DNA of 64,000 nt from positions 20,956,001 through 21,020,000 of the forward strand of contig OZ020244.1 of NCBI GenBank assembly GCA_963971285.1, given 5' to 3'. A program made the position numbers and the translations under genes. Under the pieces are notes generated by a model. That model saw nothing but the letters and a program-made list of their open reading frames with translations, was not told the DNA's origin and did no database searches. Of the stretch, positions 22,901 through 34,624 are shown one piece after another (the first letter of the stretch is position 1; every line of letters starts with the position of its first letter). The stretch comes from Astropecten irregularis. Lineage: Eukaryota > Echinodermata > Asteroidea > Paxillosida > Astropectinidae.

Positions 22901-25708
22901 AAACAAAACTGTTGCAGATGAAACATTTGTTTAATATCTTATTCAGTATTATATTTTATTTTTGGACAAATTTACTCACAAATTTTAAGAAACATTTAAA
23001 CAGACATAAAAGACAGATGGTTAAAAGAAAAAAAAAGTCATATTATTGCTCTGTGTTTAATCAAGAAACAAAACGCAAAAAAAAAACCACCGATTTGACT
23101 ATTGAACAAAATGTATGTTATAGACCAATTATGTTATTTTTCCTCCTTAAAATTGTGTCATAAATTGTGTGTTATGGTTAAGTGTTTGAAAGCAATTAAT
23201 TATAAAAAAGATTCAAATTAATTGATTTTTTGTAAAGATGTATTGAGTTAAAGAACAAAAAGACAGTAAGGAAAAATAAACAATGTATTTGCTCTTTAGT
23301 ACACATTTTTGTTTGATTGTTTGAAGATCTGACCTTTTACTACTTAGTAGCACCGGTATCGGAAAAGAGTAGCCATTCAATATTCATTTGCTTAGACAGT
23401 CATGTTAGATAGGAGAGACATGCAATCCGCAGTCGATTTCAAGAATTCATTACAAATGTGAATCAATCTTAAATGCGAAGCCGAAAGAGTGATGTCACAG
23501 TACAAATCACTATGGCGATATTGAGAGTACAAATCACTATGGTGATACCGATGACTCATCTTAAGATTAATCTTAATATTCTGTGAAATGCAGTGGGGAG
23601 CTTTGGAGACTGAGAGTGGTGACTGAATGGGAGGTTTTATAATGATTCAACTTGGAACCAAGATGGCTGACTGTGCAACAGTATACACAGCACAGCGCCT
23701 ACACACTTCGATCTGCCCCACCTGTGGGAGAGGTAATTCCTTGCCGAGATTGGACTCTTCAGTCACCTCCGGCCTGACACATTACATCAGTTAATAACTC
23801 ACAAACTACCGTAGATGTTATGGTCATCTTCGATCATGAAGGATGAACAACAACAATACACAGATGATAGGCTGAACTCACTGGGGTGCATTTCGCAAAA
23901 TATTGACATCAATCGTAAGATGAATTGTCACTGAGGGCTTATAGCAATTTGCATTGTGACATCACACTTTGCTTTCACATTGTAAGATCAGTCTCAGTTC
24001 CTTGATGTCAATTAAGGACACATAATGAGCAGCTATTAATTTTGGCTTCCATTTCTGAAGGTGTTCAATTGTTTTTTTACAACTGATGCAAATTGTCCTT
24101 TCTTCTATTACCAATGCCTTTAGCAACTTCATGTACATTTAACATAGTGGAATTCAATGCATGTTATGTAATTTTACTTGCACATCCCACTTAAAGGATT
24201 GCCTTTACTGCTTTCTTTTAGCCATTTTTGCGTTGTTTCTTGCAAAGCAGCCACTTTATGCTTTGTTGATGTAACTGCTGGTATAGTACAATTGCAACCA
24301 TCATAGTCATTAATGATTGCATTAACCATAACCACACACCAAAGCCACTCAAATCTGAATTTATCTTGTTTATATGCAGGCTTGATAGCCCAATTTGACC
24401 CAAGATCTTGGCCTTTGCCCCCAAGAATTGCGTTTGAATTCTTATTCAAGTTCCTCACGGGGAAGTTTCCGGCCAATGGGCTTGGAGTGTCCTGATTTAT
24501 GTCATGCCATGTGAAAGTGAAAGTCACACAATTAACCTTGGGTAGTAAATATTCAGGAATGTACACAGTATTGGTCACTTTCACCTTTAAAAAGACAAGA
24601 AACAATTTGCTACCAGAAGATAGAATCATGATTTCCACAGGAAACAATTGGTGTGAGGATTTGAAGCAATTTCCTGTCTTACAGGGTGGTAATCGTGGAA
24701 GATAACTAATGCTGAATGCTTATTATGATAAATACTGAATTTATACGGTAAGGTATAACTCTTCTGGTAAGTATAATGCTCAGTTTTATGATGCACAATC
24801 TGATAGACTGCAGGTTATTGACACCTGTTGTAAAGATGCGTCAATTATCACCTTCCCATTAATGGCAAGGTGCTCCTGCCATTTGCTATACACGCACATT
24901 CATGGAAGTCACTTCCATGATTAATTACACTATTACAGATGAAGTGTATGATTCGAGTATAGCTTGAATCATGGAGTTAGGAACACAAATGTTCTATGAT
25001 GAACTGGCCTGATCTGGCCTAGATAATATCACTAAAAATATGAGCTGATCATTCTAAATGGAAATTTCCCCTGCATCATCTTGCCGAATGTATCTTCAGC
25101 CTGAGCTTGTTCAGTTTCTCAAGTACCATTACTGGGACACACCCAATTCACCTATGGCCTCTAATGGAAACAAATTTATTACCTTTGACTGAAAGCCCTG
25201 GCTTTGACCCATGTAGTGCTGAAGGCTGCCCTGAACTGGGGTGTAACAAAGATGGATATTTACACTGGTGTACTGAATTTGAAAGGCCATCATCTTTTTA
25301 ATGGCTTAAACTTGCTGCAAATTGTGGGCTAAAGACTTTCAGAAGTAAACTTCCAATAGTACAAGTGAAGGCCGGGCAGGGCATTTGGGTTTTAAGAAAA
25401 GGAATCAGTTCCTATATCCTCAATACAAACTCCCTGGAATTAGACATGTGAAATTTGAGATTATCTGTTGTTTTGTTGTTATTGCTATAGGCCTATTTAG
25501 TTGTCAAGGATATGGATTAAACCTGAACCAAATCTTTAAAAGAAAACAAAACCAAAAGAGCTTATTGAGCAATTGTTTGTAAAATGATTTATTTCATGTC
25601 GTAAAGAATACACCCTGCAGGCAGTGACTGACAAAAGCTGTGATATTTGGCTGGGCGCAATTTTTCAATTTGTTTGTACTTGCCCCCTCACCCTACAAAT
25701 GTCAATAT
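19971..25708. other. Gene-poor AT-rich stretch
   Basis: 22014-22033 is a CTCTTA short repeat and 22775-22800 an ATT run. 23400-23600 holds a degraded relative of the GATTTCA foldbacks, with an internal direct repeat GTACAAATCACTATGG (23501-23545). No convincing exon was found. A 157-codon open segment at 24174-24647 (minus) has no family likeness. Confidence 0.45.
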
Positions 25709-26044
25709 CTTAATTAGAGGTTGTATCACAGATTTACATCTAACTTTCAGGGTATGAAGATGATGCTGGTAGAAACCTACCGTTAAAATATTTCCGCCTG
25801 AAATGGTGTATTTATCCAGAAATTAATAAAACAACGACCGAAAATCTTTTTGATCTTTTAAAAGATCAAAAATAAAAGAAAAAAAAACTTAAGAAATACT
25901 GTGGCCGTTTTCCACTGTTTTCTCAAAGAGTTGGTACCGTATGGGACTGAAATTTTCAGATTACTTTTACTGTATCTTCCTTGATATTTTTGCCCATGAA
26001 TCTGTTTTTCTTTGACCAAAACCAAAGTATGATACTACCTTTAA
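25709..26044. repeat. Palindromic MITE, TTAAAGGTAGTATCATAC family, copy 3 (left end damaged)
   Basis: The right end CCAAAGTATGATACTACCTT is intact. The left end lacks the first block and begins near TTAGAGGTTGTATCA. The central GATCTTTTAAAAGATC hairpin and ATGGTGTATTTATCCAGAAA are shared with copy 2. Confidence 0.8.
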
Positions 26045-26682
26045 GGAGAATTTAACAGCATCAAAAATACAGAAGTTATAATTACAATACAGGCTATGAG
26101 GGCCACCCAGTTTAGACTAAATGGTTAAGTACACACATGTGTTTTGAATAAGGAAGAAATGACAGCTGTTTTGTGTAAAGTTGCTCATTGCTTGCACGTC
26201 ATGAATCCTGTATGTTCCAGTATCGCATGTCTTGGTGATCATCTCTCCCTGGCCCCACCCTTAGTATCATGATTGGGAGTTTGGAAATGTTTTCTAAGAA
26301 TTGCTATTTTGGGGACAGGAAATGTAGGTGGATAGTTGGGATACTGTGTCCATGGGCGTGTCCATGATGTGTTTATAGCCTCATGGATCTGGCATCAGAT
26401 GGAAATCATCCACAGATTCTCGACAGGTGTCATCAGGCTGTTCATCAGGCTGTCTGTGCTATTCATGTTCTGTTCATGTATAGACTAACTTCCCTCAGGA
26501 GTCAGACCGACCCTCAGGCGAGCTGGTTTCTTTCACACAGGGATCCGGATCAAGATCACTGACCCATACTTGTGATTCCTATAATCTAGATCCTGTTTGC
26601 TGAGAAGAGCATAATGGGAAGAGGAATCGTTGATAATTAATTGAGATCAGGTTCTGTGTGTGGGAAACAAATTTCAGGCCTG

Positions 26683-26879
26683 ACGTATGTGTGGGCTTAA
26701 TTTCAGGTATCTGCTTAGCACAGAATTTGCCGCTTATGATTCTAATTATATGCTTACTAGGTTAGCGTTGAATTTCTATGCTAGCCAAGTAAAGTAAGAA
26801 ATCCTTAGTTATGCATAGTATGCCCATGCGCAGTTGCACATAACTTAAAATTCCTCGCTAATTCCATGAAATAATTATC
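26683..26879. repeat. Degraded TTAGCACA-type foldback
   Basis: CTGCTTAGCACAGAATTTGC, GGTTAGCGTTGAATTTCTAT and AATTCCATGAAAT are shared with 40981-41183 and 33948-34135. The ends are unclear. Confidence 0.5.
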
Positions 26880-27087
26880 TCAAATAACCACATGGGAAAC
26901 TGACTGAATTTTTAGGTCATTCAAAGGTGAACAAAGAAAAATTGATAGAGCAGGATTCGAACCGGCGACCTCCTGAACACCATACATACAGGCACTCTGC
27001 TACCAACTGAGCTATCCAGCCCTATTTTGGTGGCGACCCTAGTACTAGTCAATTATCCTTGTTCGTTTGGCAGTCAGAAGCCATGAA
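26880..27087 (-). repeat. tRNA-derived SINE with conserved upstream block, copy 2
   Basis: The minus strand carries GGCTTCTGACTGCCAAACGA, then GGGCTGGATAGCTCAGTTGG, GGTTCGAATCCTGCTC, then TTTTCTTTGTTCACCTTTGA and the CAGTCAGTTTCCCATGTGG tail. It is the most complete copy and is collinear with 8395-8603. Confidence 0.8.
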
Positions 27088-29337
27088 AGCACACACATAG
27101 GGCCTACAGCCTAGTAGAAGTATGTTTTACGTTTTCCAGATCACATACCATGTACAGCTCTACATGTACCATATGCGAGCTATCCAGCTTTATGTTTGGG
27201 GTTTACTCCCATACATTTGTGCAGGGGGAGATAGAATCATGCATACTCCATTACCTGCCACATGGCAGGGATTTCACCTCATAATAAACTGATGCTTACA
27301 AGTTGTAAACCCAGCTACACCAGTGAGACATATCACATTAAAGATGCAGCTTCTCTTTGCTGATTCTAAAGCAATGTAGAAGAATTCATGGAAATTGACT
27401 GAGTAAATAAAGCCCATGGAGGAAAGAACACACCCTTTGATTTAAATGGCAGATGTCAGGATGACAGAGAAAACAACTGAACTGTACAAATAGTACCATT
27501 TAGTGCTAAGCTCAAAATCCTTATGGGACAAGTGCCAAGTTTGATGAAAAAGTATCAATTAGTTCAGTTCCTGGTTCATGGCTCAATCCTGAGAACCAAT
27601 CTTACCCAGGAAGAAATTTGCTTTCTGCTGGGTTTACTTTGGGGTCCATAATTTCTTCCTCCTTGGCAAGACCATGGAGGAAGTTCTTTCTCCATGGTAA
27701 GACCAAGACATTCCACCTCCCTGATGCCAGGTCATATTGACATACCCTAGTAGCTTGGACACACCATGGAGTACACACATCCAAGAAAGATACACAGGGA
27801 GTCACTGTCAAGTGTCTCTTTTTTTTTTAAATAATCAAGTGGCTACAGATCTAGAGTATCCACGCCCTTGGCAATTACATGTGTCATGCTTATGGAAGGT
27901 TGACCCACCCAAGGGCATCAAGACACAGTGCAGCAAGCTATGACCCTTCTACCTGACATATCAGCAGAATGGAATGGAATGCACTTGTTGGCATGTCTGA
28001 ACGATCCAGAAGGGACCGGCTCAGATTTCACTGGGCCCTACAAAATAACTTTAGGATCATCAGTTTGCCAGCAGGTATAATGTTATTTACCAGGAGTTGG
28101 AGAGGCTATACTGGAATGAGAGGACCTCTATGGGAGGACACAGCGTGATGAATGCAGTCCTTGACACCCGGCCAGAGTCTGCTTCTGAAGTTTCTGACAT
28201 CAAATTATTCAATCAGATATGTTTCCTAACCATGAAGCACTGTCAGGCGTCACTTTTGTTTTTTCCTCCCAATTTCAGGGTGTAGCTGGCTAGCTGTTCT
28301 GGCAAAACTTTGTTCAGCCTTCATTCAATCCAGATCAAAGTTCTTAGTGCATGTAGGCCTATATCTTTTTATGGAAGACGCCCAACACAAGGCCCCAGAA
28401 GGCCACTTATTAAAGGTGAGGGCTAAAAAAGTAATAAAAGAGAAGAACTGAGCACATGGAGGAAAAAAGATGCTGAGTGTTTATAATGATTTGTAACACA
28501 AATTTTGATTTATCTTCCCTTTGTAATTATTCATTGATTTAATCTGTGATGCTGTTCAAGCAACATTTTTCTGTGCTGCAGAATTTTGAAACATTCTGTA
28601 GTCAAAATGTTTGGTTAATTTTTTCATTATGTGATTTTACCATTTAACAACTATTTTGAACAGCACTCTACCAGAACGTGAGGCCATCAATGCTGCTAAT
28701 GGTAACACACCTTAAATAGATTGATTCAGCGACATGTGGAATAAAAATTTGGGGTGCAGTTCAATCTTCCAGCAGGGCAGGGTCCCCCCTATAAATTTCA
28801 CAGTAAAATTAGAAATTGGAACATGTTATTGGACTCCCAGTAATAATTTGTTCAGGAATCAGACATTTATGACTGGCAACCAAATCAAATGGTAACAATT
28901 ATTTGGTAATCATGACACCCAAATATCACAGGGCCAAATAGCTCGATCAAAAGACAATTAAGGGTAAATTAAACCCTGATAAAAATATAATTTGATATTT
29001 ATTGCTAACAGCAACAAGCAATTCGTTTGTAACCAGCACATGGTTCAGTTTTCACTTTTTTTCAGCAAGTAATCATATTTTCAGTATTTGTTTCTTGAAA
29101 TGGATCTCATGTTACTGGGCCTATATTAATGTTCTTATAATTGCTTGTTATACCAAGATGTGGCATGACTGCATACGTAGCACTATTCCATGAAACAGTG
29201 CTATAGTTGTCATTCTACCTCTTAATTCCTTTTCTTGGAATGATACAGGCCCTATTATAGGCTGCATTTAAGAAAATTACTAATTGAGGTTTGAAATGCA
29301 ACATCACAATAATTGGCAACAAGTATGGGATGGTAGC
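27088..29337. other. Noncoding stretch, nothing recognised
   Basis: Mixed sequence with short open segments only. No repeat family or exon was recognised. Confidence 0.4.
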
Positions 29338-29640
29338 TTTAAAGGTACAGGATTGGTAACATACCCCAACAGAAATGTTCACAGATTTACATATATAACT
29401 CTCAGGATATGAAGATCTATGGTGATGGTAGAAACTGTTAAAAAACATTCCTGCTGAAATGCTTTTTTTCTCCAGAAAATAGTAAAACAACGACCGGAAA
29501 CAGTTTTGATCTTGGGGTAAGATCAAACTTTTGTTTTTGTTTTATAAGAAAAATTGAGTTGGGTTTTTGCTATTTTCTTGTGACTCAAAATTTGACTGTT
29601 GTTCTGTGAACTTTACCAATCGTGTATTATACATTTGAAT
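29338..29640. repeat. TTAAAGG-type foldback family, subfamily 2, copy 2
   Basis: It starts TTTAAAGGTACAGGATTGGT and AACATACCCC, with GAAATGTTCACAGATTTACA and GGATATGAAGATC, followed by TTTTGCTATTTTCTTGTGAC, all shared with 42896. The right end is approximate. Confidence 0.65.
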
Positions 29641-32495
29641 TCAGTCTGTTTTCACAATGGATACATGGTGTAAATAGGACATATGTCCTGGTACACTGGT
29701 TATTCAGGATGACATTAAATATCACATTCCTTCTATAGTCAGAGTTAGTGCACATTCATGTACCAGTCTATTTTTAAGTTATTCTCCCTTACACCTTAAA
29801 AAATTACAAAATGTATAGACCGAGACTCCAAGACCAAGATGTTTGAAAGAGGATATGATTACGGCAAACAAAGTAAGATACCCACAGCATATGACTATTT
29901 CTATTGAGCGGGTTTACAGGCGTGAAATTGAAGATGATAAACAGAGAATTGTGAGGGTGATATAAAAAAAGAATGCGATGTGTTTGATCAGTGACGATGA
30001 AATGGTATAATGAAAATAAAACTACACATTCCACCAAGCAGTTATACAATGATTGTATAGGGGTTAAAAGTTGATATGAAAACAAATACATCATGTGTGT
30101 TTTTATCAAAAGGTCTGCATTCTTGAGACATGAAGAAATTTGGTGTCAAGTTGACACGAAGCGTACATGACTCAATGTATCATGGTATAGTGGTTTGTGG
30201 TGTGGTCACAGGACTACAGCAGTCAATAATAGACTTTTGTTCTGTACTAAACCACTACTAGACAATGTCAGACAAAAATGGCCACAAGTTGTTCCTTTTG
30301 CTTGCTATGAAAAGTGAAATATTGCCCTGCACCCACAAAAACAAAAGGAAACCATGGTCCAGACAAATAATGTTTAAAGTAGAAATGTATATACACTGTT
30401 CCCCCCAAAATGCAACACTTTGTTGGGAACCATTAGGCCTATATTAAAATTTAATTGTTTATCACTTCAAGATTCAGGTATATGATACAACCATGTCTTG
30501 GCTATAACCATGTAGAATTTAAGCAAAATCGGGCTGAAATTTGCGAAAATATGACCAATTGAAAGAGTACTCTTTATAAACAAATTTGCAGTATTCCAGA
30601 ATAAGATGTCAATACACACATAATTTGCATGCAAGAAAGATGAAAATCGGGTTTTGAGGTTGGGTAATTTAGTTTTAGTTTTCCCCCTCAATTTCAGTCC
30701 AATTTTACTCAAATTCTACATGTTGATAGCCAAGACAAAGTTGTATCACATATCTAAACTCTTGAATTGATAAACAGTTTAATTTTAACATAATGGTTCT
30801 CGACACAAAGTGTTACCTATTTTTTTGGGGGACACGCTGTGTATCAATGAAATTCATTAGTTGGACCATGGTTAGACATCGGCTTGAATTTTGGAGATGC
30901 CCAGTGACAAACAGCACCCTCTTACTGTATTCCTACATAAATATTAGTGGAGAGGGGTTGAGACTACAATTAACTTTCCATGGTAACCAAACAAAGGAAG
31001 CAGTTTCTGACCCCAAACAAATACCCTGTACAGGAGCATGACTGTATACTATAGTAGTAGTCAGGCACAAACTTGAGAGGTCCTTGAGGGACTAGGTATC
31101 TTTTATCACAGTGTAAGTGCTCCATGTATGTGGTGTGCCTATGTGTATTTAAGCAGCCCCAGTTTCTTCTCTTATCTTGGGAGGGGCTCCTAGGTCGCTC
31201 AGTCAGGCATTAACATTCCAAGATTGATGATGGTGGGGACTTCTAGGGTCAGTCCAGGGGAAGGGATCATCTTTTGTTTTCCCTGTAGTCTCTGTGTTTT
31301 TAGGGCGGTGGTTAAAATCTTGCCTGGTAAAGACATATTTATGGAGGGCGAGAGCTGCATTTGTCACTGTCATGATTACACAGTCAGCAGTCAGAAAAAA
31401 TATTTGCTTGAAGTGGTGCATTACTTAAAAAGTACACAATGTACTTACTGGTAGCTTTTCTCCCACAAAGCTATTGACTTGAAATGAATTGAAACAAATT
31501 GACAAATTTCAATACTTTAAAAACATATGAAGCCTGAAACATTTGTGTTAACTGGAATAAATCTTGTCTGAACACTTTTATTGGCAAGTACAAAATTAGA
31601 GAGTAAAAAATAAGAGTTTTTATTTTACAACACAATCATGGATATAAATAAAATATGAATTAAGTTTAAATAAAGTCTTGAACAAAGCTATAAGAGAAAA
31701 ATGTACAAAAAGTGACTGTTTGAGTTGAGTCATTCCACCAGGTTGGGGTATGATCTTGGTACCCTCCTTGTGGCACGGGTTAAAGCAAGTTACATCTCTT
31801 CATGATTAGGATTTCTTTCAACATCACAGGGAACATGTAACAAATCTTGGCCCAAGGTTGGAGGAATGTCCCCCAAACAACCGTACCCGAAATCAGGGAA
31901 CACTTATATACTCTTTACTTCAAAGTTTACTTTGACAAATAAGATAAGAAAGAGCAAAGTTGACACTTTCGGTCCATCAATTTGTCTTCACAAACTTGTG
32001 AAACGTTTTTGGTATGAACCTTTCTTTGGTATTAAGGCATTATGGTTTTGTTGTAAAAACTGAACTTTATAAAATCAACACAAAGTTGTTAATAGCACCT
32101 TCTACTATTTTGTTGTTTTGTTGTTGTTTTTTACTCAAAATTAAAATTGTAATTAAAACTGATGCAACGTCAAACATTGAAAGCTCAGAACTGGACAACA
32201 ATAAATGGAAGCTTAAAAAAAAATGTCTGTTCATCATACTTTGATCATAAAACAGATTAGAGCCTTTATAATTTAAAACTTATCTGTTGGTAAAATATAA
32301 AAATGTAAAAGTGATCAACTTTTGGAATGATAAACCCCACAAAAACCCAGATTATCTGTTGGGATTGTTTGGATGAAACAGATGTAAAGCCAATTTTAAG
32401 TTTAGAATACCCATCGTAAGATAAGGCACTTTGGCGTGCATGTAAATAAAAGCTGATCTGCAAAATTTATTTTGTTTTCATTGTCTGTCAGGTTA
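29641..32495. other. Noncoding stretch, nothing recognised
   Basis: AT-rich with homopolymer tracts. No exon or repeat family was recognised before the minisatellite. Confidence 0.4.
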
Positions 32496-33530
32496 CTTGA
32501 TCCAGGCCTCTGACTCAACTTGATCCAGGCCTCTGACTCAACTTGATCCAGGCCTCTGACTCAACTTGATCCAGGCCTCTGACTCAACTTGATCCAGGCC
32601 TCTGACTCAACTTGATCCAGGCCTCTGACTTAACTTGATCCAGGCCTCTGACTCAACTTGATCCAGGCCTCTGACTTAACTTGATCCAGGCCTCTGACCT
32701 AACTTGATCCAGGCCTCTGACTCAACTTGATCCAGGCCTCTGACTCAACTTGATCCAGGCCTCTGACTTAACTTGATCCAGGCCTCTGACTCAACTTGAT
32801 CCAGGCCTCTGACTCAACTTGATCCAGGCCTCTGACTCAACTTGATCCAGGCCTCTGACTCAACCTGATCCAGGCCTCTGACTCAACTTGATCCAGGCCT
32901 CTGACTCAACCTGATCCAGGCCTCTGACTCAACTTGATCCAGGCCTCTGACTCAACCTGATCCAGGCCTCTGACTTAACTTGATCCAGGCCTCTGACTCA
33001 ACTTGATCCAGGCCTCTGACTCAACTTGATCCAGGCCTCTGACTTAACTTGACCCAGGCCTCTGACTCAACTTGATCCAGACCTCTGACTCAACCTGACC
33101 CAGGCCTCTGACTCAACTTGATCCAGGCCTCTGACTCAACTTGATCCAGGCATCTGACTCAACCTGACCCAGGCATCTGACTCAACTTGATCCAGGCCTC
33201 TGACTCAACTTGATCCAGGCATCTGACTCAACTTGATCCAGGCATCTGACTCAACCTGACCCAGGCCTCTGACTCAACTTGATCCAGGCCTCTGACTCAA
33301 CTTGATCCAGGCATCTGACTCAACTTGACCCAGTCCTCTGACTCAACTTGATCCAGGCATCCGACTCAACTTGTCCCAGGCCTCTGACTCAACTTGATCC
33401 AGGCATCTGAGTCAACTTGTCCCAGGCCTTTGACTCAACCTGACCCAGGCATCTGACTTAACCTGACCCAAGCCTCTAACTCAACCTGACCTAGACCTCT
33501 GACTTGACTTGATCCAGGCATCTGACTCCA
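32496..33530. repeat. Minisatellite: 45 units of 23 bp
   Basis: The consensus unit is CTTGATCCAGGCCTCTGACT + CAA. The block length of 1,035 bp is exactly 45 x 23, so indels are absent or balanced. The left two thirds is nearly uniform; the right third carries shared variants (GGCATCTGAC, CCTGACCC, TTGTCCC) and the last units are the most degraded. It contains no stop-free repeat frame that suggests coding. Confidence 0.95.
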
Positions 33531-34282
33531 CTTGGCTTCAAAAACCAAAGTAAAAAAGAAAATCTGATCCCTTTTGTTGTTGTAAGGAATAAAGTAAAGT
33601 GTACGGAGATAACATCTGGATCAATCAGAAGGGGCATCACAAACACAAACCAGAACAAAAAGCCCAGAGCCTCCAAAACAGATAACAAACCTTTTAGGAT
33701 GATCATCCGATTCAAAAAAGATCAAAAGAAATTTTACAGACCACTTTCTGGAATGCTTACGGTATTTAAGAAAACAACAACTGAAACTTACTCACTTCTT
33801 TCTCAATATTTTGAGGATATAATTTTATTGTTAATAAAGAAATCCTGTGATTTTGATGCATACAGCAGTTTGAGATGATACCATGACAAAGTGATGTATG
33901 AATAATTTGTTGCACGTCACAAGATCAGAAACCCAATGTTATGGTGCTGCTTACTGCAGAATTCTGCACTAGCCAAAGAAATGAGAAATCCCTTAGTTTT
34001 GTGAATTCCATACGTGCAAAACTAAAATTTTCTTGGTTACTGGTGAAACAGGATCTTGTCAACAGTCTGCTTCCATAAATTCTACGCTTACGGTAAGCCG
34101 AGCCATAAAAGTGGGCCTAGTTTCAGCAGCCATTGTTTAGTGTACCCTCAGTAATCATAGTGTATTAGACCAAGAAAACCTCAGACTTGCCAATTTCAGG
34201 GCCCTGCTTACTTCAAGCACAGTTTTGCTGAATACAACATCATAAGATCTTGAAATTATCAATTTCCTTTGATAAATCTGAC
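33531..34282. other. Downstream flank / possible 3' UTR of the Tudor gene
   Basis: It contains the candidate minus-strand poly(A) signal at 33824-33829 and a degraded TTAGCACA-type foldback at about 33948-34135 (AAATTCTACGCTTACGGTAA). No other gene is seen. Confidence 0.45.
33824..33829 (-). terminator. Candidate polyadenylation signal of the Tudor gene
   Basis: AATAAA on the minus strand lies about 800 nt past the TGA at 34625-34627. A second overlapping T-rich stretch adjoins it. It is the first clear hexamer downstream of the stop. A MITE (34283-34438) would lie within the 3' UTR if this signal is used. Confidence 0.4.
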
Positions 34283-34438
34283 CAGAGGCCAATTTCACTA
34301 ACGCTTTTCGAATATCGCTAAAGCCCAAAGCCATCGCTAAATGGAAAATCCCTTGGCAAAGTAGTGATCGGTTTTCCGTTCAGCAACGAATTTGGACTTA
34401 AACGATGGTCGAAAAAGCGTTAGTGAAATCTGCCCTAG
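34283..34438. repeat. Palindromic MITE, CCAATTTCACTAACGC type
   Basis: CAGAGGCCAATTTCACTAAC and GCTTTTCGA are mirrored by TCGAAAAAGCGTTAGTGAAA and TCTGCCCTAG. The terminal motif resembles the CAGGGGTCGATTTCAC family but the interior differs. Confidence 0.75.
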
Positions 34439-34624
34439 GCCTTAGTTGGAGCAGCCATGTCTGGGGGCCATCACAGCTAGGGGGCCATTGCACAGACAAA
34501 TACCATCCTCTTGTCCTGGATGCATGAACATTGGCTAACAGGCAAATGCTATGTGGCCCTAGGCTATGGCTCTCTTCAAAGGCCTGGTCAGATTCACCAA
34601 GAGGGGGAAACTTGTAAAATTCTA

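Noticed and set aside
24174-24647. 157-codon minus-strand open frame
   Set aside because: No domain, no splice context, no composition shift, and competing open frames in other phases; probably chance.
32496-33530. Minisatellite considered as a CRISPR-like array or a repeat-coding exon
   Set aside because: Units are contiguous with no unique spacers, the genome is eukaryotic, and no long repeat-encoded open frame persists.
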